DNA of 64,000 nt from Lycocorax pyrrhopterus obiensis. Lineage: Eukaryota; Chordata; Aves; Passeriformes; Paradisaeidae. The position numbers and the translations under genes are program-made. The DNA lies in the NCBI GenBank assembly GCA_014706295.1, contig JACSVZ010000002.1, positions 57,187,617-57,251,616 on the forward strand, given 5' to 3'. A model generated the notes under the pieces. That model was given only the letters and a program-made list of their open reading frames with translations. It did not search any database and was not told the origin of the DNA. Of this stretch, positions 24,365-37,382 are shown in pieces (the stretch's first letter is position 1; each line of letters opens with the position of its first letter).

Positions 24365-25417
24365 GTAATGTTTCAGGTACCAGAATACAAGCCTGGAGCA
24401 GGAGTTTAGTCCATACCAATTAGATATTCTCATTTTTGCCTCATTAATACTGTTGGCAAGAAAAGGAAATGCAGGTCTATAGGAACAGGAAGTAATAGAA
24501 GTAGTCTAAAGAAGCAAAAAGAGGGGTACTTATGTTTATGCCTATCTGGCCATGATGAGGCATTTGGCAAGAAAGTGAGCATGGCACTCTCGATTTATCA
24601 TTTCTCTTTGTATCTTGCCATAAAATATCACAAAACTCCCACAATATAAAAGATGAAGTTTCTGATCCAAGTAATAATGTGTTATAACTTTAATATTTAG
24701 GAAATGGTGAAATTCTTTCTTTCAATTAATTTTAAATAATATTAAGCATTTAAATAAACACCTTATTTTTTAGGTCCCATCAGTAAGGTTGATAAGAGAA
24801 GAAAAATTAAGAGGATAAAATATTTTTTTAATACAAAGTAACCTTTCAATTATGAGCAGAGTAACATTTTTTACATAATGTAAATCCATGTATCAGGATT
24901 AGTTACATCTTTCCTAAAGTATTTAATAAATTCTGTCTTTCATTTTGGTATATTTTAGTAGCATGATGAAAATGATTGATTTGCAATAATGAGGTTAATG
25001 AATCAGATTAACTAGTGACAGGCAGCTTGAAGGCTTCATATTAAGTCACAGCAAGAAGACAAGAGATTAAGTACATTCATCATCATGTGATTCCAAAACA
25101 CTTTGCCAGCAGAAATAAATTTAATTAATTAAAAAGACATTTTATTTTATCATGCAAGGTTAATCTGAGATGTAAAAGTAATAGCTTTGTCTTTCTTTTG
25201 TGCCTAAAAGGTAGTGGATAATATGATCACCAATATACTTTCACTTCCACTTGTCTCAAAACTAGTTGCATATATTCCATATTATAAGGAAAAATAGCAG
25301 AAGAAAGTGGATAGAAATGTTTGTTCATGAAGTGCAGGCCTTGTTTAGACTAGTGCTTAGTCTTTTTTTCCCTCATGCAACATTCCTTAATTTTTGTATA
25401 TTTAAATTGATTTGTCT

Positions 25418-25463
25418 ATTAATCTTAATAAAAATTAATCTTAATAAAATTAATCTTAATAAA
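25418..25463. repeat. 15-16-bp minisatellite, three units
   Basis: ATTAATCTTAATAAA appears three times in tandem; the first unit has one extra A. Units are otherwise identical. Confidence 0.92.
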
Positions 25464-26300
25464 AAAAGCCGCCAAAACCCAACAGCACAATACAAGATCT
25501 CTCTACCTAGTGGAACAGTTGTACTTTCATCGATTGGAATTACATGTAACAAAAACATGGAAACATTTGGTTTTTCCTGTTGAATACCATATTAACGTTC
25601 TCCTTTCTTACAGCAAATACATACATGACATATTTTTAGATATTTATGCCACGCAGAAACGTATTGAATGTTACTATTTTTCTTCATGAAAAAGTGTTTT
25701 AACATAATTTTACAAGATAATGAATAGATCAGATTTAGAGCCATATTGGTAGGCATGAGTATATTAGAAAAGGGAATGTATAAATCTTCACATATTAGAT
25801 TTTTTAAGCTGATATATTTATTCTTGTAAAGGTATGGTACAATTCAGCCCTTACGTAATCGTTATTCTGTGGTAGAACTACCTATTGCTGTTTTCGGGTA
25901 AGAGAACCATTTCTAATAAATGACTAAGAGTGGAGCACTACCACATTTTGGTTAGATCCTGACTTGAAGCAAATGGCAAAAAATCAGGCAAAGGAAGGAA
26001 CAGTGAAGAGAGGTGATTCATTTATAATGAAGCTGGACTGAAACACCACTAACGTAAACCAGACTTTGTGATGTGCTAGTTGGAAGGGAATGCTCTGTGG
26101 GAAGAGGAATTTTTGGGTATCAAACAGTGGTTCACATAGAATCACAGAGAACATTCATGAAACAGAGAATGTTGCTTGAAAACACAGTAAGGTTTCTTTG
26201 ATCATCCAAAAGATTTTTTTGCCAAAGAAATATTGGAAGAAGTAAATGTGATCCAATAATAGGCAAAGATTTTGTGAACTTCTTTTCTCTCTGTAAGAAA

Positions 26301-26302
<2 letters not shown>

Positions 26303-26340
<38 letters not shown>

Positions 26341-26364
26341 TAATAATAATAATAACAATAATAA
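26303..26364. repeat. (AAT)n microsatellite
   Basis: About 20 AAT units with two AAC interruptions (near 26337 and 26355). The low-complexity open frames of poly-Ile and poly-Leu on the minus strand are artefacts of this repeat. Confidence 0.95.
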
Positions 26365-28679
26365 AAAACTCAATTAGAGTTGGAAAGTATCTTCTATCCA
26401 GATATAAACAAAGCATGGAATGATCTGTTTAGTGCAAGTTACGCAAAAAGGATTTTGAGATTCATCCAACTCTAAAATTTGTTGGTGCTGTATAACAGCT
26501 GTATCAGAATTATGCTATCAGGAAAGAATTTTTCTGCTGACTAGTGCTATGTAATTAAATTGAAAGGTTTTTTGTGGGTAATGTTAATATTTAAGGTGTT
26601 TAGCCTTAAGATGGGCAAAACACAAGAGAATACAGAGTAAAAAAACCCAGTTGTTCTGGGAAGCAGGACAGAGATCTTCATATGTCATCACAATTTTTTA
26701 TTCAGTCTTTCTAAGGTAAAGAAAGATCTTCCACTAACCAAAAAGTGTTTCTCTAATAAGTTAGCCAGGAATAGATAATAAGTTAGGACAGATAAGAAGT
26801 GCATGAGAGCAGGTTTCCTGTACTTCACTGCGAATATATACAAGTAGATACCTTACTATAATCCTCTCCATGATAAGTAAATGTGTCTTTTCTCTTCAAA
26901 TACTGAAAATGGCCTATGCTTTAAACAGATATTAATGTACTCAATTCCAAGCACATCTGTTGCTTGGTGACTTCAGGACCATGAAGTAAGGAACACATAG
27001 GACAAGTTAGATTTTTGTTGTGTTAAGGGGGCAAGTCCAGAGGAATATTGCTTTTGGTGTTAGCTTTTGGGCATTTTATGGTAAACCTATAATGATCTTA
27101 AATTAAGAATGGAAAAGAAATCATCAATTTTAGTAAGATGCTGAAAAATTTAGTCACTAGTGAAGCAAGGCAAACTTGTTTTAAGTATTCTTATGTACAG
27201 CTGGTTACACACATCTCTCGAGTATTTCCAGACATGCTTCCTAATCATTGGGAAACTTATGGAACTGTCTCTTTGCTAACTCCACTTCAAACACAATGCT
27301 TCAAAAATTAGTAATCAATTAAGGTTTTACTTTAGAGACAAGCTTGCTTCCTACTTAATTATTCTTAGCTCATAAAAATTGTGCTGACAAGTGGTTGAGT
27401 CATATCTTTTATGAACTTGCCAAAAGCCACACAGCAAGCACATGGAAGGTTGATAAAAAGTGAAACCATGTGCACTAACTCCACAATTAGATAATTATCC
27501 AGATCAGTACTGGTATGAATGTGCATTGTGAAGCAGTAGATGTCATTCTGTGAAAGGGTCTGCTACACTCTTGAAAGTGAAGTCCTGCAGTGCTGCTATG
27601 GTGACATTACCAATATCATCTAGTCAGTTATAACCTTCAGGAACTTGGATTCCTATAAGAGCATTAAAATTTCTTAAGAGCACTCAGAGATAAAAAAGTG
27701 CACAACTCTGTAAAGTAGACAACACATAGACTATAAGTCTGAAGAAGACCTCAGCACTGCTAGTGTTTATTGGTGTGGCTCATGCCCACAGAGGTAGCTT
27801 TTGAGTGGCATTTGTATTGTGTTTCTTCTCAACTACAGGAATAGAAGTCTATTGCTGACAAGTAAAGTGAGTGTGGTAAATGGATACAGTTATTCTAGTT
27901 GTCTTCACCTTTTTTTCTGTGCATCTGAGGATATGTAGCTTTCCCCATGAGATCCACAAAATTCAGATAATCTCTGCTGCCTCAACTTTTATCTCTATTG
28001 ATTATGCAGTTGATAACTGGATGTAAGGAATATAGTTCAGAGTTTAGACCAGAATGGGAAAATATACATTCAAACCTACAGTATTCTTCTAGGTTTTGTG
28101 GCATAGCAAAATGAGTTGAGGGGATGTCTTTTTAATAGATGCTGATACAGAGTATCTTTCTGATAAGAGTATCATACAAATCTTCCCCATACTAATCCCA
28201 CTAGTTCCTCCAACAACAAAATTACTTTTGTCCTAGAGAAAGTAATCAGCTTGTCATGTTTCTAATTACTAATACTTGCCTTCTGTTTGACAGAGCTCAG
28301 CTTCCTTTCCTTTCAAATTATCCAATCAAACTTTGTATCATAGAGAAATTGTTCTCATATTTCACTTTGATGTTAGAAGTTTCTTTTGAAAACAGATATC
28401 TTTTCAGTTTCTTTCCAGTTATAGCAGAATCCGTAACAGATAAGAATGTATGTGAGCCTTAAGTTTTACAGTTCCTTATGATGAACTACTTACCTGTGTG
28501 AATTTATATCAATAAGGTTTTTTTCGAGGGGTGAGGTCTTGAATGACTTTTTATTCTTTCTATGCCAATAAAATGCTTGTTTTCACAAAAATAACTTATA
28601 TATGCATCCATAAATGCATGTAATGGATTTGCCAAGCACTCTAAATTCAACTAGCTCACAACAAAGCTTAGGTAACCTG

Positions 28680-29720
28680 AGGAGGAAGTTGGTTGTTTTT
28701 TATTATAGACCAGTCAGCCAGGATGAAGAGGCAGATAAAATATTCTACTAGCACCTCAGAGAAGTCTCATGGTCACTGGCCCTTGTTCTTGTGGGGGACC
28801 TCAACTTACCATGTGTCTGAAGGAAATTAATTACAGCAGAGAGTAAAGTCTAGATGGTTCTTGTAGTATGTGGAAGAGAACTTCCTGACACAGCTGGTGA
28901 GCAAACCAACCAGGGGGCATGCCCTGCTGGACCTGTTATTTATGAACTGAGAAGGACTTGTTAGTGTTGTGATTGTTGGAGACTTTCTTGGGCACAGAAA
29001 TCATGAAATGATAGTGTTTTCAACTGTCAGAAAAGTAAAGAGGGGGATTGGCAGAATGGCCACCTTAGGCTTTCAGACGACAGACTTTGGCCTGTTTAGG
29101 ACAATGGCTGAGAGATTCCCTTGGGAGGCAGTCCTGAAGTGCAAAGGAGTCCAGTAGGGCAGGACATGTTTTAAGTAGGAAATCTAAAAGACATGGGAGA
29201 AGCCAATGCCCATGTGCCAAAAGATGAGATGGGGGAAGAAGACTAGCCTGGCTGAACAGAGAGCTTTGGCTGGAACTCAGGATAAAAAGGAGAGTTTATG
29301 ACCTTTGGAAGAAGGGGTAGATAACTTAGGAGGACTACAGGAATGTCATGACATTTTGCAGTGAGAAAATTAAAAGGACCAAAGTCCAACTAGAACTTAA
29401 TTTTGCTACTACCATATAAAACCCCAAAATCAAACAAAACCAAAACCACCTTCTATAAATACATCAGCAACAAAAGACGGGCTAAAGAGAATCTCCATCC
29501 TTTATTGCATGCAAGGGGACACATAGGGACAAATGATGAGGAAAAGGCTGAGATACTTGATGCCTTCGTTTTCTCAGTCTTTATTGTCAAGGTTGTCCTC
29601 ACCCTGAACTGGAAGAGAGGGAGAGGAGCAGAATGAATCCCCCATAATCCAAGCAGAAATGGTCAGAAACTTGCTACTTCATATAAACATGCACACATCA
29701 CCTAACCTTACTCCCATTGG
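28680..29720 (+). mobile_element. CR1 ORF2 endonuclease-to-RT-linker fragment
   Basis: A CR1 piece truncated at both ends: it starts inside the ORF2 endonuclease domain and stops before the RT core. Plus-strand text in shifting frames includes YRPVSQDEEAD near 28715, LVLVGDLNLP near 28780-28810 (endonuclease GDFN-type block), a block around HRNHEMIVFS (28994-29023), FGLFRTMAERFPWEAVLKCKG at 29089-29151, then after several stops FYKYISNKRRAKENLHPLL at 29449-29505 and EEKAEILDAF near 29539-29568. At least three frame changes and several stops are present. No CR1 3' tail follows, so this is not a simple 5'-truncated insertion; later rearrangement or deletion removed the 3' half. Confidence 0.93.
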
Positions 29721-30328
29721 CCATACACATTCTTTTCATGACTTAGCTGCAGAAGAAGTTCCCCTTGCTTGCTTGTTTCCTATTCCATTCATCAGTTAAT
29801 TTTCTTTTAAAATCTTTGCTAAGAGTATTAGCAGTAAATCTAAGAAGAAAGAAATATACAGAAAATGAGAGCAATTTATGATACTGGATTTACTGTTTGA
29901 GGGGGAAAATGCCCTCTCAGTAAAGGGAAATTACCTTACAGATTTTCATAATTGGTAAAAAAACCCCTTGTAGACTAACATTTTGGTATGAATACAGGAA
30001 GTCTTTGTACCAAAGGTAACAGATGTTGATTCTAATACTTTCAGTTTTCTGACCGTTTGTTAACCTCTTCTGACATTTCAAGGGAAGATATTTCTGTTTC
30101 ATCAGTTCCTTTCTCAACATAATTAATAAAAATTTGCCTTCCTTCTCTTCAATTAGTGTGTTTTGTTTCAAATTCAATAGTTAGGTTAACAGCTCAAGCA
30201 AAAATATACAAGGAGATGTAATAAGTAATTGGAATCTGAAAAACTGAACGAAAAAAGAATTCCAAAATAATCACTTAGAGCCATAGTTATTTCTTATAAT
30301 TTGTCTTATTTTTATTTCCTAATTCAAT
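29721..30328. other. Unassigned AT-rich DNA
   Basis: No gene or repeat recognised. It contains short frames only. Confidence 0.5.
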
Positions 30329-30333
30329 ACATG

Positions 30334-31193
30334 TGTTCTGAAGTGATTCATAATGCTGTTGTATTCCATATCTACCTACATCCAAAAGTTGTTATTGTAT
30401 GCTTAAGACACTAAAAATGAGAACCTTGTGTGTGTGAGAGATGCTGAAATCGGTGATCTCAGGCAGCTTCTGAGTCTTTGCCATATGGTATTTGCTTCAC
30501 AAGCTGATTGGTCTTCGCTCAGGCAAAGGTTTTTTCTTCCCTTTTTGCGTTCGCTTTTGCTTTTTTGTTTGTTTTTCTTTGGCTCAGAGAGACTGCAATT
30601 AGCCGTTTTGACCTGCCTTGGGGCAAATTCTACAGGTGCCTCTCCGCAGTTAAGGCATTGCACCAACAGCAGCAGAGAGTCCCCGGCTCCAATCTGGGTC
30701 ACCATCCATAGCAGTCAGCCAAGGAGAAAAAAACACCAAGTGGCTCTAGCTCAGATGCTTCGCCTGGCCCTGCCTGCCCTGCTGTGGGGGAGGAAGTTGA
30801 CTCTGGATAAGCTGTTGAGCCTTCATCTGCTGCTGGAATTGCTCTGTGAGCCTCCTGCCTTCCCAAGAGGGATCTGACACCATCTTGTCCCTTTGTCTTA
30901 CAGGACCGAGGCTGTCCCTGCCTCCTGCTGTCTTGGGAAGGGTATTTCCAGCATTTCAGGTCTCTCTTTGTTACTGTGGGGCTGGGGGTGTGAATTTTTG
31001 GTAGTTTGGTATCTAGCAGTTAATTTCTTTTTTTTTTCTCTTACCTGTTGGCAATCTTTTTGTTAGTAAACTTATTTTTTTTCACTTATATCTACTTGTT
31101 TTCAGTCCTTATTGGTGGAAAGGGATTGGTTGAACCTATAAAGGGAGACGACTCATTCCAGTGTTCTTCTTTAAATTGTCTCAGACCAAGACA
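30334..31193 (+). mobile_element. ERVL-like solo LTR (same family as LTRs at 61.8-63.7 kb)
   Basis: An 860-bp segment begins TGTTCTGAAG and ends CAGACCAAGACA. It is flanked by ACATG (30329-30333) and GCATG (31194-31198), a 5-bp target duplication with one mismatch; 5 bp is usual for ERVL-type elements. Both ends align with the minus-strand LTR at 61836-62702: the start shares TGTATTCCATAT and GTTATTGTAT-like text, and the end shares TTAGTAAACT, then CCTTATTGGTGGAAAGG, then ATTGGTT and the AAGACA terminus. Length is also nearly equal (860 against 867). The central U3 part differs strongly. Plus orientation, with no internal retroviral sequence on either side. Confidence 0.85.
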
Positions 31194-31200
31194 GCATGAC

Positions 31201-31213
31201 CAAAAAAAAAAAA
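31201..31213. repeat. A13 run next to the solo LTR
   Basis: Mononucleotide A run a few bases outside the right target-site copy of the LTR ending at 31193. Confidence 0.8.
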
Positions 31214-34200
31214 AACCCTAAAATTCAAAATTGATTTAACAAGTTAAATATTCACTAACTGTTGTTAGACATATGCCTATAAAGTAGTGCCATGTGAGAG
31301 ATTAGTATTACATGCTCCTACTAAGGAATATATTTTTGTAGGCCTCTTAGCAGAGTCTTCAGAACATTTTCTGAATGGGACATCTTATTGCTGAATCACG
31401 ATGGACTTCCAAAGAATTCTGTCTTTTGCAAGGTTTCAGCCTTCAATCCCTCTGTGCAGAAGCATTAGTTGCTTAAATAGAGTGTTGCAAGCATTTCTTA
31501 AAATGTTTATTTCCTCCAACTGCCTTTTTTTAGACAACAGATTGAATTTTGTTCTTCAAATCAAGCTGGATAATACTAAATTTGACAATGGTAATAACTG
31601 AAATGAGCAAATGTATCATAAACTGAATATGTGAAAGGGAATAATGTTTCAGAATCAGCCCCAAGAGACTGACCTTTTTATGCTAAGCTTTGTAAAATTT
31701 CACCCACGAGCAGACACTAGGCCTGTACAATTAGGCATGAATGCTTAATTTCATAGGAGTTAAATGTAGTTTTAATAGTTCTTTAAAATGGAACACGTAG
31801 ATAAATTTAGGTAGCATTTCTTACTCTATCTGCATCAATGGCCAGCAAAAATGAGTGTTTCCTTTACATTAGAGAGCATTTTATTGTGTTGATTTTTTTA
31901 AGTCCTCATTCTCCATGAAGAAAAGCTGCAGAGAACAATGACTATATATTCTTGACATGGCTGTTAGGCATGGAGCTGCATATGATTTCTGTAGGGAACC
32001 TCAATAGGTTCAATAGGCTCTCTAATTTTATTTATTTTATTTTTCATGTAAGGAAAACACCAGTTTTATTCACACTTTTATCTATGAAGTTTTTCAGGGA
32101 AGCAATTAATGGATTTTTATTTTGATACATTTTTTAAAAGCAAAGAGAAAATAGAAACTGTCATAGCCAATCACTGTATGTTATCTGTCACTCTAGGAAT
32201 GAGAAACCCGTTTTCCAGGCAGAACAGGGCTTTCAAGTTATATTTTTGGAGTTGTAGGGAAGAACTCTAGCTCTTTCCTCTTTGGCCTTCTGGGACTTCT
32301 CTTGGTCCCATTCTGATGCTGAATGAAAGAATATTGAAATGTTTGCATTTCTGTAGATTGGTACCTGTCCAGTTCAAAACTCTAACTTTGTTCACTGAAG
32401 CTGGTGCTTCACATGTTTGGAGTAAAAATCATTGATGTATTATGAAGAGTTTGGTGAGAACTCCCCTTAATGAGTGGCATATACAGTTTGTTGTTGTTGT
32501 TTTTATTGTTATTATAGTCAAAGGATTTTAACCTTTAAAATTCAGTGAGACACTAGAGTGGTTACAAATATTTCCATGATAGGCCTTAGGACTGATTTGA
32601 TCACAGAAGAGCAGTGAGGGTAAATGCCTTAACTACTGCCTTGTCATATTTGAGCCACTGGAAAACCAAACCTGAAATATGTAAAAAGCAGATAACCTGA
32701 CCAGTGCATATCTTGTGATGTGCTTTTCAGCTATAATCTGGATATGCCAATGAATTTTCTTCTGTGTTGGTTTTGCAATGTCAGAATGTTTTAATCTACA
32801 AGTTTGGATTTTTGAAAGATGGCCAGGAAAGATGGCTTTTTTGCAGGAACAAAGAGAAGTGGAAACCATTGAGTTTGTACTGTCAAGTCCTTTCTACTGC
32901 TGCTCTGGCCTCTGCTTTGTGGCACTTTTGGCTGCTGAGCATTTCTTAAACAAATAGCATTTTACACTACCGCTTTGTTCTTTTTTCTTCAAAAGTGAAA
33001 CTGCCAAACTGCCCTTTGATAAAACAGAATTGTCCTGATCAGAATCCAGCAAATAAATGTAAGTAGTAGTGTGAGAAGCACCTCATCTAAAAGATGCTGT
33101 TAAATACAAAATTAACAGGGCTTGGTTTGACCCTCTGTTAGTCCGGAAATATAATTCTTGTTCATCATGACTGAGTATATCTTCTTCACTGTATGAACTG
33201 AGCTTTATTGTTCACAGATCATGAAGTCCTTGGAAATCCTTTGACTTTTCTAGCTGTTTATTTTGTGATATTTTCTTAAAGCAGGAATGGTAACTGTACA
33301 GTCTCTTGCCCAATTTAATTTTATGAAAAGTAGGACACTCAGATTTATAGAGCTATAGATCACAGTATTCAAACAGCATAAATTTGAGCCCTTCCTATAA
33401 TCGCAAAAATACTTAGTAGAATAAATACTTGGCTATGCTTTGCATATCTGTGTCTGCAGCTCATAACTAGTATATGGACCTCAACCCCTTTCCACACCAT
33501 GCACTCCAAATCTGTGAGTCTCTTGACTGTGTGGCTGTGTGCTGTGTTTACATCATAGTATATCTGCAATGATGATACCATTGTTTGTTGTAAATGTTAA
33601 AAGACCATATAATACAACACTTCACTCTTTCTGTGTAGTTATAATACTTTTTTTTTTGTGTCACATGTTTCATCATGTTATGATTTTGAGTTTTGGCATA
33701 GTATACTAGCGTAGTCTCCATGCCTTGCCTTTTTTTCAAGATCAGTTCTTTTTCTTTCAAGTGCTGATGGCACTTTGGACCTAATCCAGAACTGTTGTTT
33801 CATGAGTTTGTCATCACATTTTGGGAGTGTAGGAATAACAATGACATTTTTGTTCTACCACTACTGCCAGTTTTATTAGGTTCTAATAGAAAAAAGTGTC
33901 TATTATTCCTCTTGCTCAGTTTTGTTAGTCATAGCTCCTTAGTCTTTGTTTTGACCTTTTTTTTTTTTACTCCCTGTTCATCTCTTTCCTCCTTCCAGCC
34001 TAATTATTACCACATTTCTGGGCATTGAGAGGATTCAGTTATTCTAGTAACCTAGGAGTTGAAAAACAACACAGTTGGAGCCTATTTGCATGATGACTAA
34101 TTTCCACTCTTTGTTTTAAGAGCCGAAAAATCCTGTATACTTGTACAGAAAGGAAGAGCTCTTCCTTCTTAATGAGTGCTTACAGGAAATGTATCCTGAA

Positions 34201-37199
34201 TATGTTACCCTGATGAGAATAGGAAAGGAGGATAGAGGGACTGACTTAGCTTGGATAGGAGCACACTGCGGAAGTAACGAATTATGAATCACCTTCATCA
34301 TGCATGCAGTGTGAAATGTGACTGTGAAATATCTCACAGCCAAGGGGAATAATTACAGGATAGAGATCAGACAGACACTGTCAAGAATCAAATGTTTTTG
34401 GAGAGCAAGCAGATAGGGTTGACAAGTGCTGTGATGCTGGTAGTGATTCTTTCTCATGAGGGAGCAAGAGAAGAGAAAACTGCACAATGAACTATTGTTG
34501 AAGTGCAGCTACTTAGTGACTAAATAATCAGTCTCACTATTTTCAGTTGTTAGCTATATTTGAATATATTGTGAAACAATATAGCACAGGTCAAATTAAA
34601 TTCTGTGATTATATTCTAAACACCAAGTTTCATCTTCTGTTAGTTGAAATGCATGAATACTTTTACCATTTTGTAACAGTATCTCATGGCTTTCATCTCA
34701 CTCTTTCACCAGTAGAAACTGAGATACGTTGTGTGCATATGTGCTTCTAGATGTAGGTACAAATGTAGAATTTGTTAATTAGAAATTATTTTCATGAAGA
34801 ATCATAGAAACTAGAACTTTGGGGAACATATCACCTCTGATAAAGGCTTTTTTGGTGTGGGAGGAGTAGGCAGGCAGGTGGGGGAAAGAATTCTCATTTG
34901 CAGACAGGAATATCTGATCCAGGATCAGTTCTCCCTTTTTGAGACTTTGCACTCTCATGAGGCAAATCAGACTTGATTAAACACACACAGTAAACATACA
35001 CTTGTGTCTGTATAGCACAAAGTGTTACACAGTCATGTGTAAAACACCTCAGAACTATGTTGCGTGAAATGGAAAAGTACACAAGTGTGTATGGAAAGCT
35101 ATGTTTCAACCATTTTGGTAGAAATTTACTAATGTTCCCTCACACTGAAACATCAGTGTGAGGGAACATTTTGTTCTTTTCTGGCCATGTTCTGTCTCCA
35201 TTACAACAGTATGTCTTTCACTTTGCATGAGTTACATAAATGGCTATTTTACTATCTACAGTAGTTAAAATGCTACATGAAGAACTTGTTTTGTGGGATA
35301 TTTTCCACCCAGAGCAGGAGGATAGAGGAGTTTCAGCTGGATAAACCTGTAGAAATGAAGTGTGCTTTCTATGAGATGAACCATCTGATGTGAGCACATC
35401 CCTTTTTGTAACTCATAGCAACTAAATATGCCTTCTTAGAATTTTGGGTTGCATTTTCTCATTGAAGAGTATACTAGTTCATCTTTCCTGTCTTCTGCAG
35501 ACTTCATGGCATAAAAATTTTTGCATAGACTTAGCTTTGCTGAGTGAAGTCTCAGAAATTAAGCCCTTCAGTCATGTTTCATCTCTGAATAAATAAAAAG
35601 TGTCTGCTATGGGTCACTCCTCTATGTCAAGCAACAACAGCCACCCAACAAGTATAGAGTGTATTTCCCCCTAAGTACTCTTCCAGCCACTGATTATTTT
35701 CACTCATTGGGATTTCTGGATCCTGTTTTGGTTTGGTAGCTCTCACTGTAATTTCTTTTTAAGTGCTTGTCTGATCTCTTCTGCAACCCATGAAAACTCT
35801 CAAAATCACAGTATTCAGTGGCAAAACATCCCGAAAGTCTGCTGCCTGTTGCATGGAGAAAAACTTAATTGTTATTTGTTTTCCTGTTTTTACCTGATTT
35901 TAACCCAGGTATGTCAATACTCCTGTTGAAGACCTGGGAGAAAAAGAACACCTAGAGACAACCGCTTTAGCCAGCCTTGTGGAGATGGGTGTTTGATGGG
36001 CTGATGACTCCTGGGATGGTATTAATTAGGTACCCCCCAACTGTTATTGCCTTTTGTCACACAGCCTGACATCGTCTGTCCAGGTTTAATGCACTTGCCA
36101 GAAACAAGAATAAAATGAACAGATGGTATTATCTCTTTCAGAAAGATTGCTTAAAACAATATGTTCTGTATGTTTTCATTTATGCTTCTTTGTGCTTGCA
36201 TGTAAAATCCACCTGGGAAAGTTTTACCTTTTTAATTTGCTAGCAAAAAAAAAAACAACAACCAAACCAATCCTAATGTTTAAGTTCATCAGATTTGACC
36301 ACTTCATATTTCTCAATCTTGCTATTAACATCAGAGTGGGGATACGTCAGAACTTTTGTAATTTTCAAGTTGGCAGCTGAGTAATTTTCAGAATTTTCTC
36401 TGCCTCTGCTGGGCATCATGTCAAAACCAGAGAATGCAATTTGGCAGCTTTGTTTGGTTGTTACAGGAAATTTATAGGAAAAGAAACAGTTAATTGAGAG
36501 AGGAAAATTTTGCAAGACATAAATGCATAAAGAGGGTGCTCCTTCGGTGATGAAAATCTTTCAAACCATGCTCTATTCTCTTGTAACTATACACAAGCAA
36601 CATTCTTTCCACCATTTGCAACTTAAAATGCCTTCTTTAATATTCGGTGCAGGGTTCACTGTATACAATAAAGACAGAAGTACAGCGGGACAGTACAAAC
36701 TATACTTACAACTATTTTGGATTATGTGAGATTTTTTCCCTGACTGCATTAAGAAAAATAACTATCATCTATGGAATAAAATGACTTTTTTCAACTCTGT
36801 GATGTTACTTATTTGATCTGAAGTTTGATTCATAGCATAGGTGTTTCTGAGTGCTTTTGAAAAAAAACATTTGGAAGAGAGTGTCTTTGATTAAGTTACT
36901 GTGACTAAATTCACTTTAATTGTTCTAATTTACCTACCTGAAGATGAAGAGGGGCAAAGAAGCTGTTAAGGCTTAATGATTTTTATTTCTTCATCTGAAG
37001 TCAGATTCTTGTCTATGAATCTTTATCTTCACAATCTCTGCTGTAGATGAACTTTTTGTATCAATATGAAGACTAAAAATGCAGGCTCTTTTAAATACTT
37101 TCAGTAAACTCTCAGAAAAATAGCAAAGATGAAAGATGTGGAATTATTTTATCTTTGTGTGATGTATTTTTATCTGCGTGTGCTTTAGTTATAAGGGAT
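31214..37199. other. Unassigned AT-rich DNA
   Basis: About 6 kb with no gene or transposon recognised. The one structural feature is the perfect palindrome at 35131-35170, listed separately. Small (TTG)n and poly-T runs occur near 32490 and 33958. Confidence 0.5.
35131..35170. repeat. Perfect inverted repeat, 18-bp arms, 4-nt loop
   Basis: Left arm AATGTTCCCTCACACTGA (35131-35148), spacer AACA (35149-35152 counting inward from the last paired A/T), right arm TCAGTGTGAGGGAACATT (35153-35170). All 18 positions are complementary. Either strand could form a stable hairpin. It is too short for an ordinary microRNA precursor and has no transposon-like flanks. Confidence 0.97.
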
Positions 37200-37204
37200 A
37201 GATT

Positions 37205-37380
37205 AAGATCAATAAGTGGCTTAAGGACTGGTACCAACAGTGGAATTTCGGTTTTTTTGATCATTGGGCAATTTTTACAGCACCTGGCCTGCTAGGGTCA
37301 GATGGGCTTCATCTATCTAACAAGGGCAAAAGGATTCTAGCCCATGAACTGGCAGGGCTGATTGAGAGGGCTTTAAACTA
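37205..37380 (+). pseudogene. CR1 ORF1 3' end
   Basis: The C-terminal end of the esterase-like ORF1 is visible. KWLKDWYQQWNFGFFDHWA-type text and DGLHLSNKGKRILAHELAG are readable at about 37217-37355, including the Asp-x-x-His pair of the SGNH fold (DGLH), and the frame ends with a TAG at about 37379. The upstream part is lost by 5' truncation. Confidence 0.85.
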
Positions 37381-37382
37381 GC

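Larger units (their letters stand above)
17376..28679. other. Unassigned AT-rich DNA with scattered simple repeats
   Basis: About 11.3 kb with no recognisable gene, RNA or transposon apart from the simple repeats listed separately. Frames up to 120 codons (20070-20432, +) are open by chance in AT-rich DNA and have low-complexity, codon-poor composition. A faint CR1 3'-end-like string (ATAGAATCACAGAG near 26137) is too short to call. Confidence 0.5.

Noticed and set aside
26137..26395. Possible minus-strand CR1 3' end (ATAGAATCACAGAG, later GAGTTGGAAAGTATCTTC) split by the AAT repeat
   Set aside because: Matches are too short and too far apart to support a call.
26132..26416. Open minus-strand frames with poly-Ile or poly-Leu
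   Set aside because: Produced by the (AAT)n microsatellite in different registers.
30635..30703. tRNA-like fold: T-arm CCCGG/CTGGG with a 7-nt loop, an anticodon-like hairpin with loop ACCAACA, and partly pairing ends
   Set aside because: The T-loop is CTCCAAT and not TTC-type, position 33 is not T, no D-loop GG is present, and the segment lies inside an LTR. More likely chance pairing.
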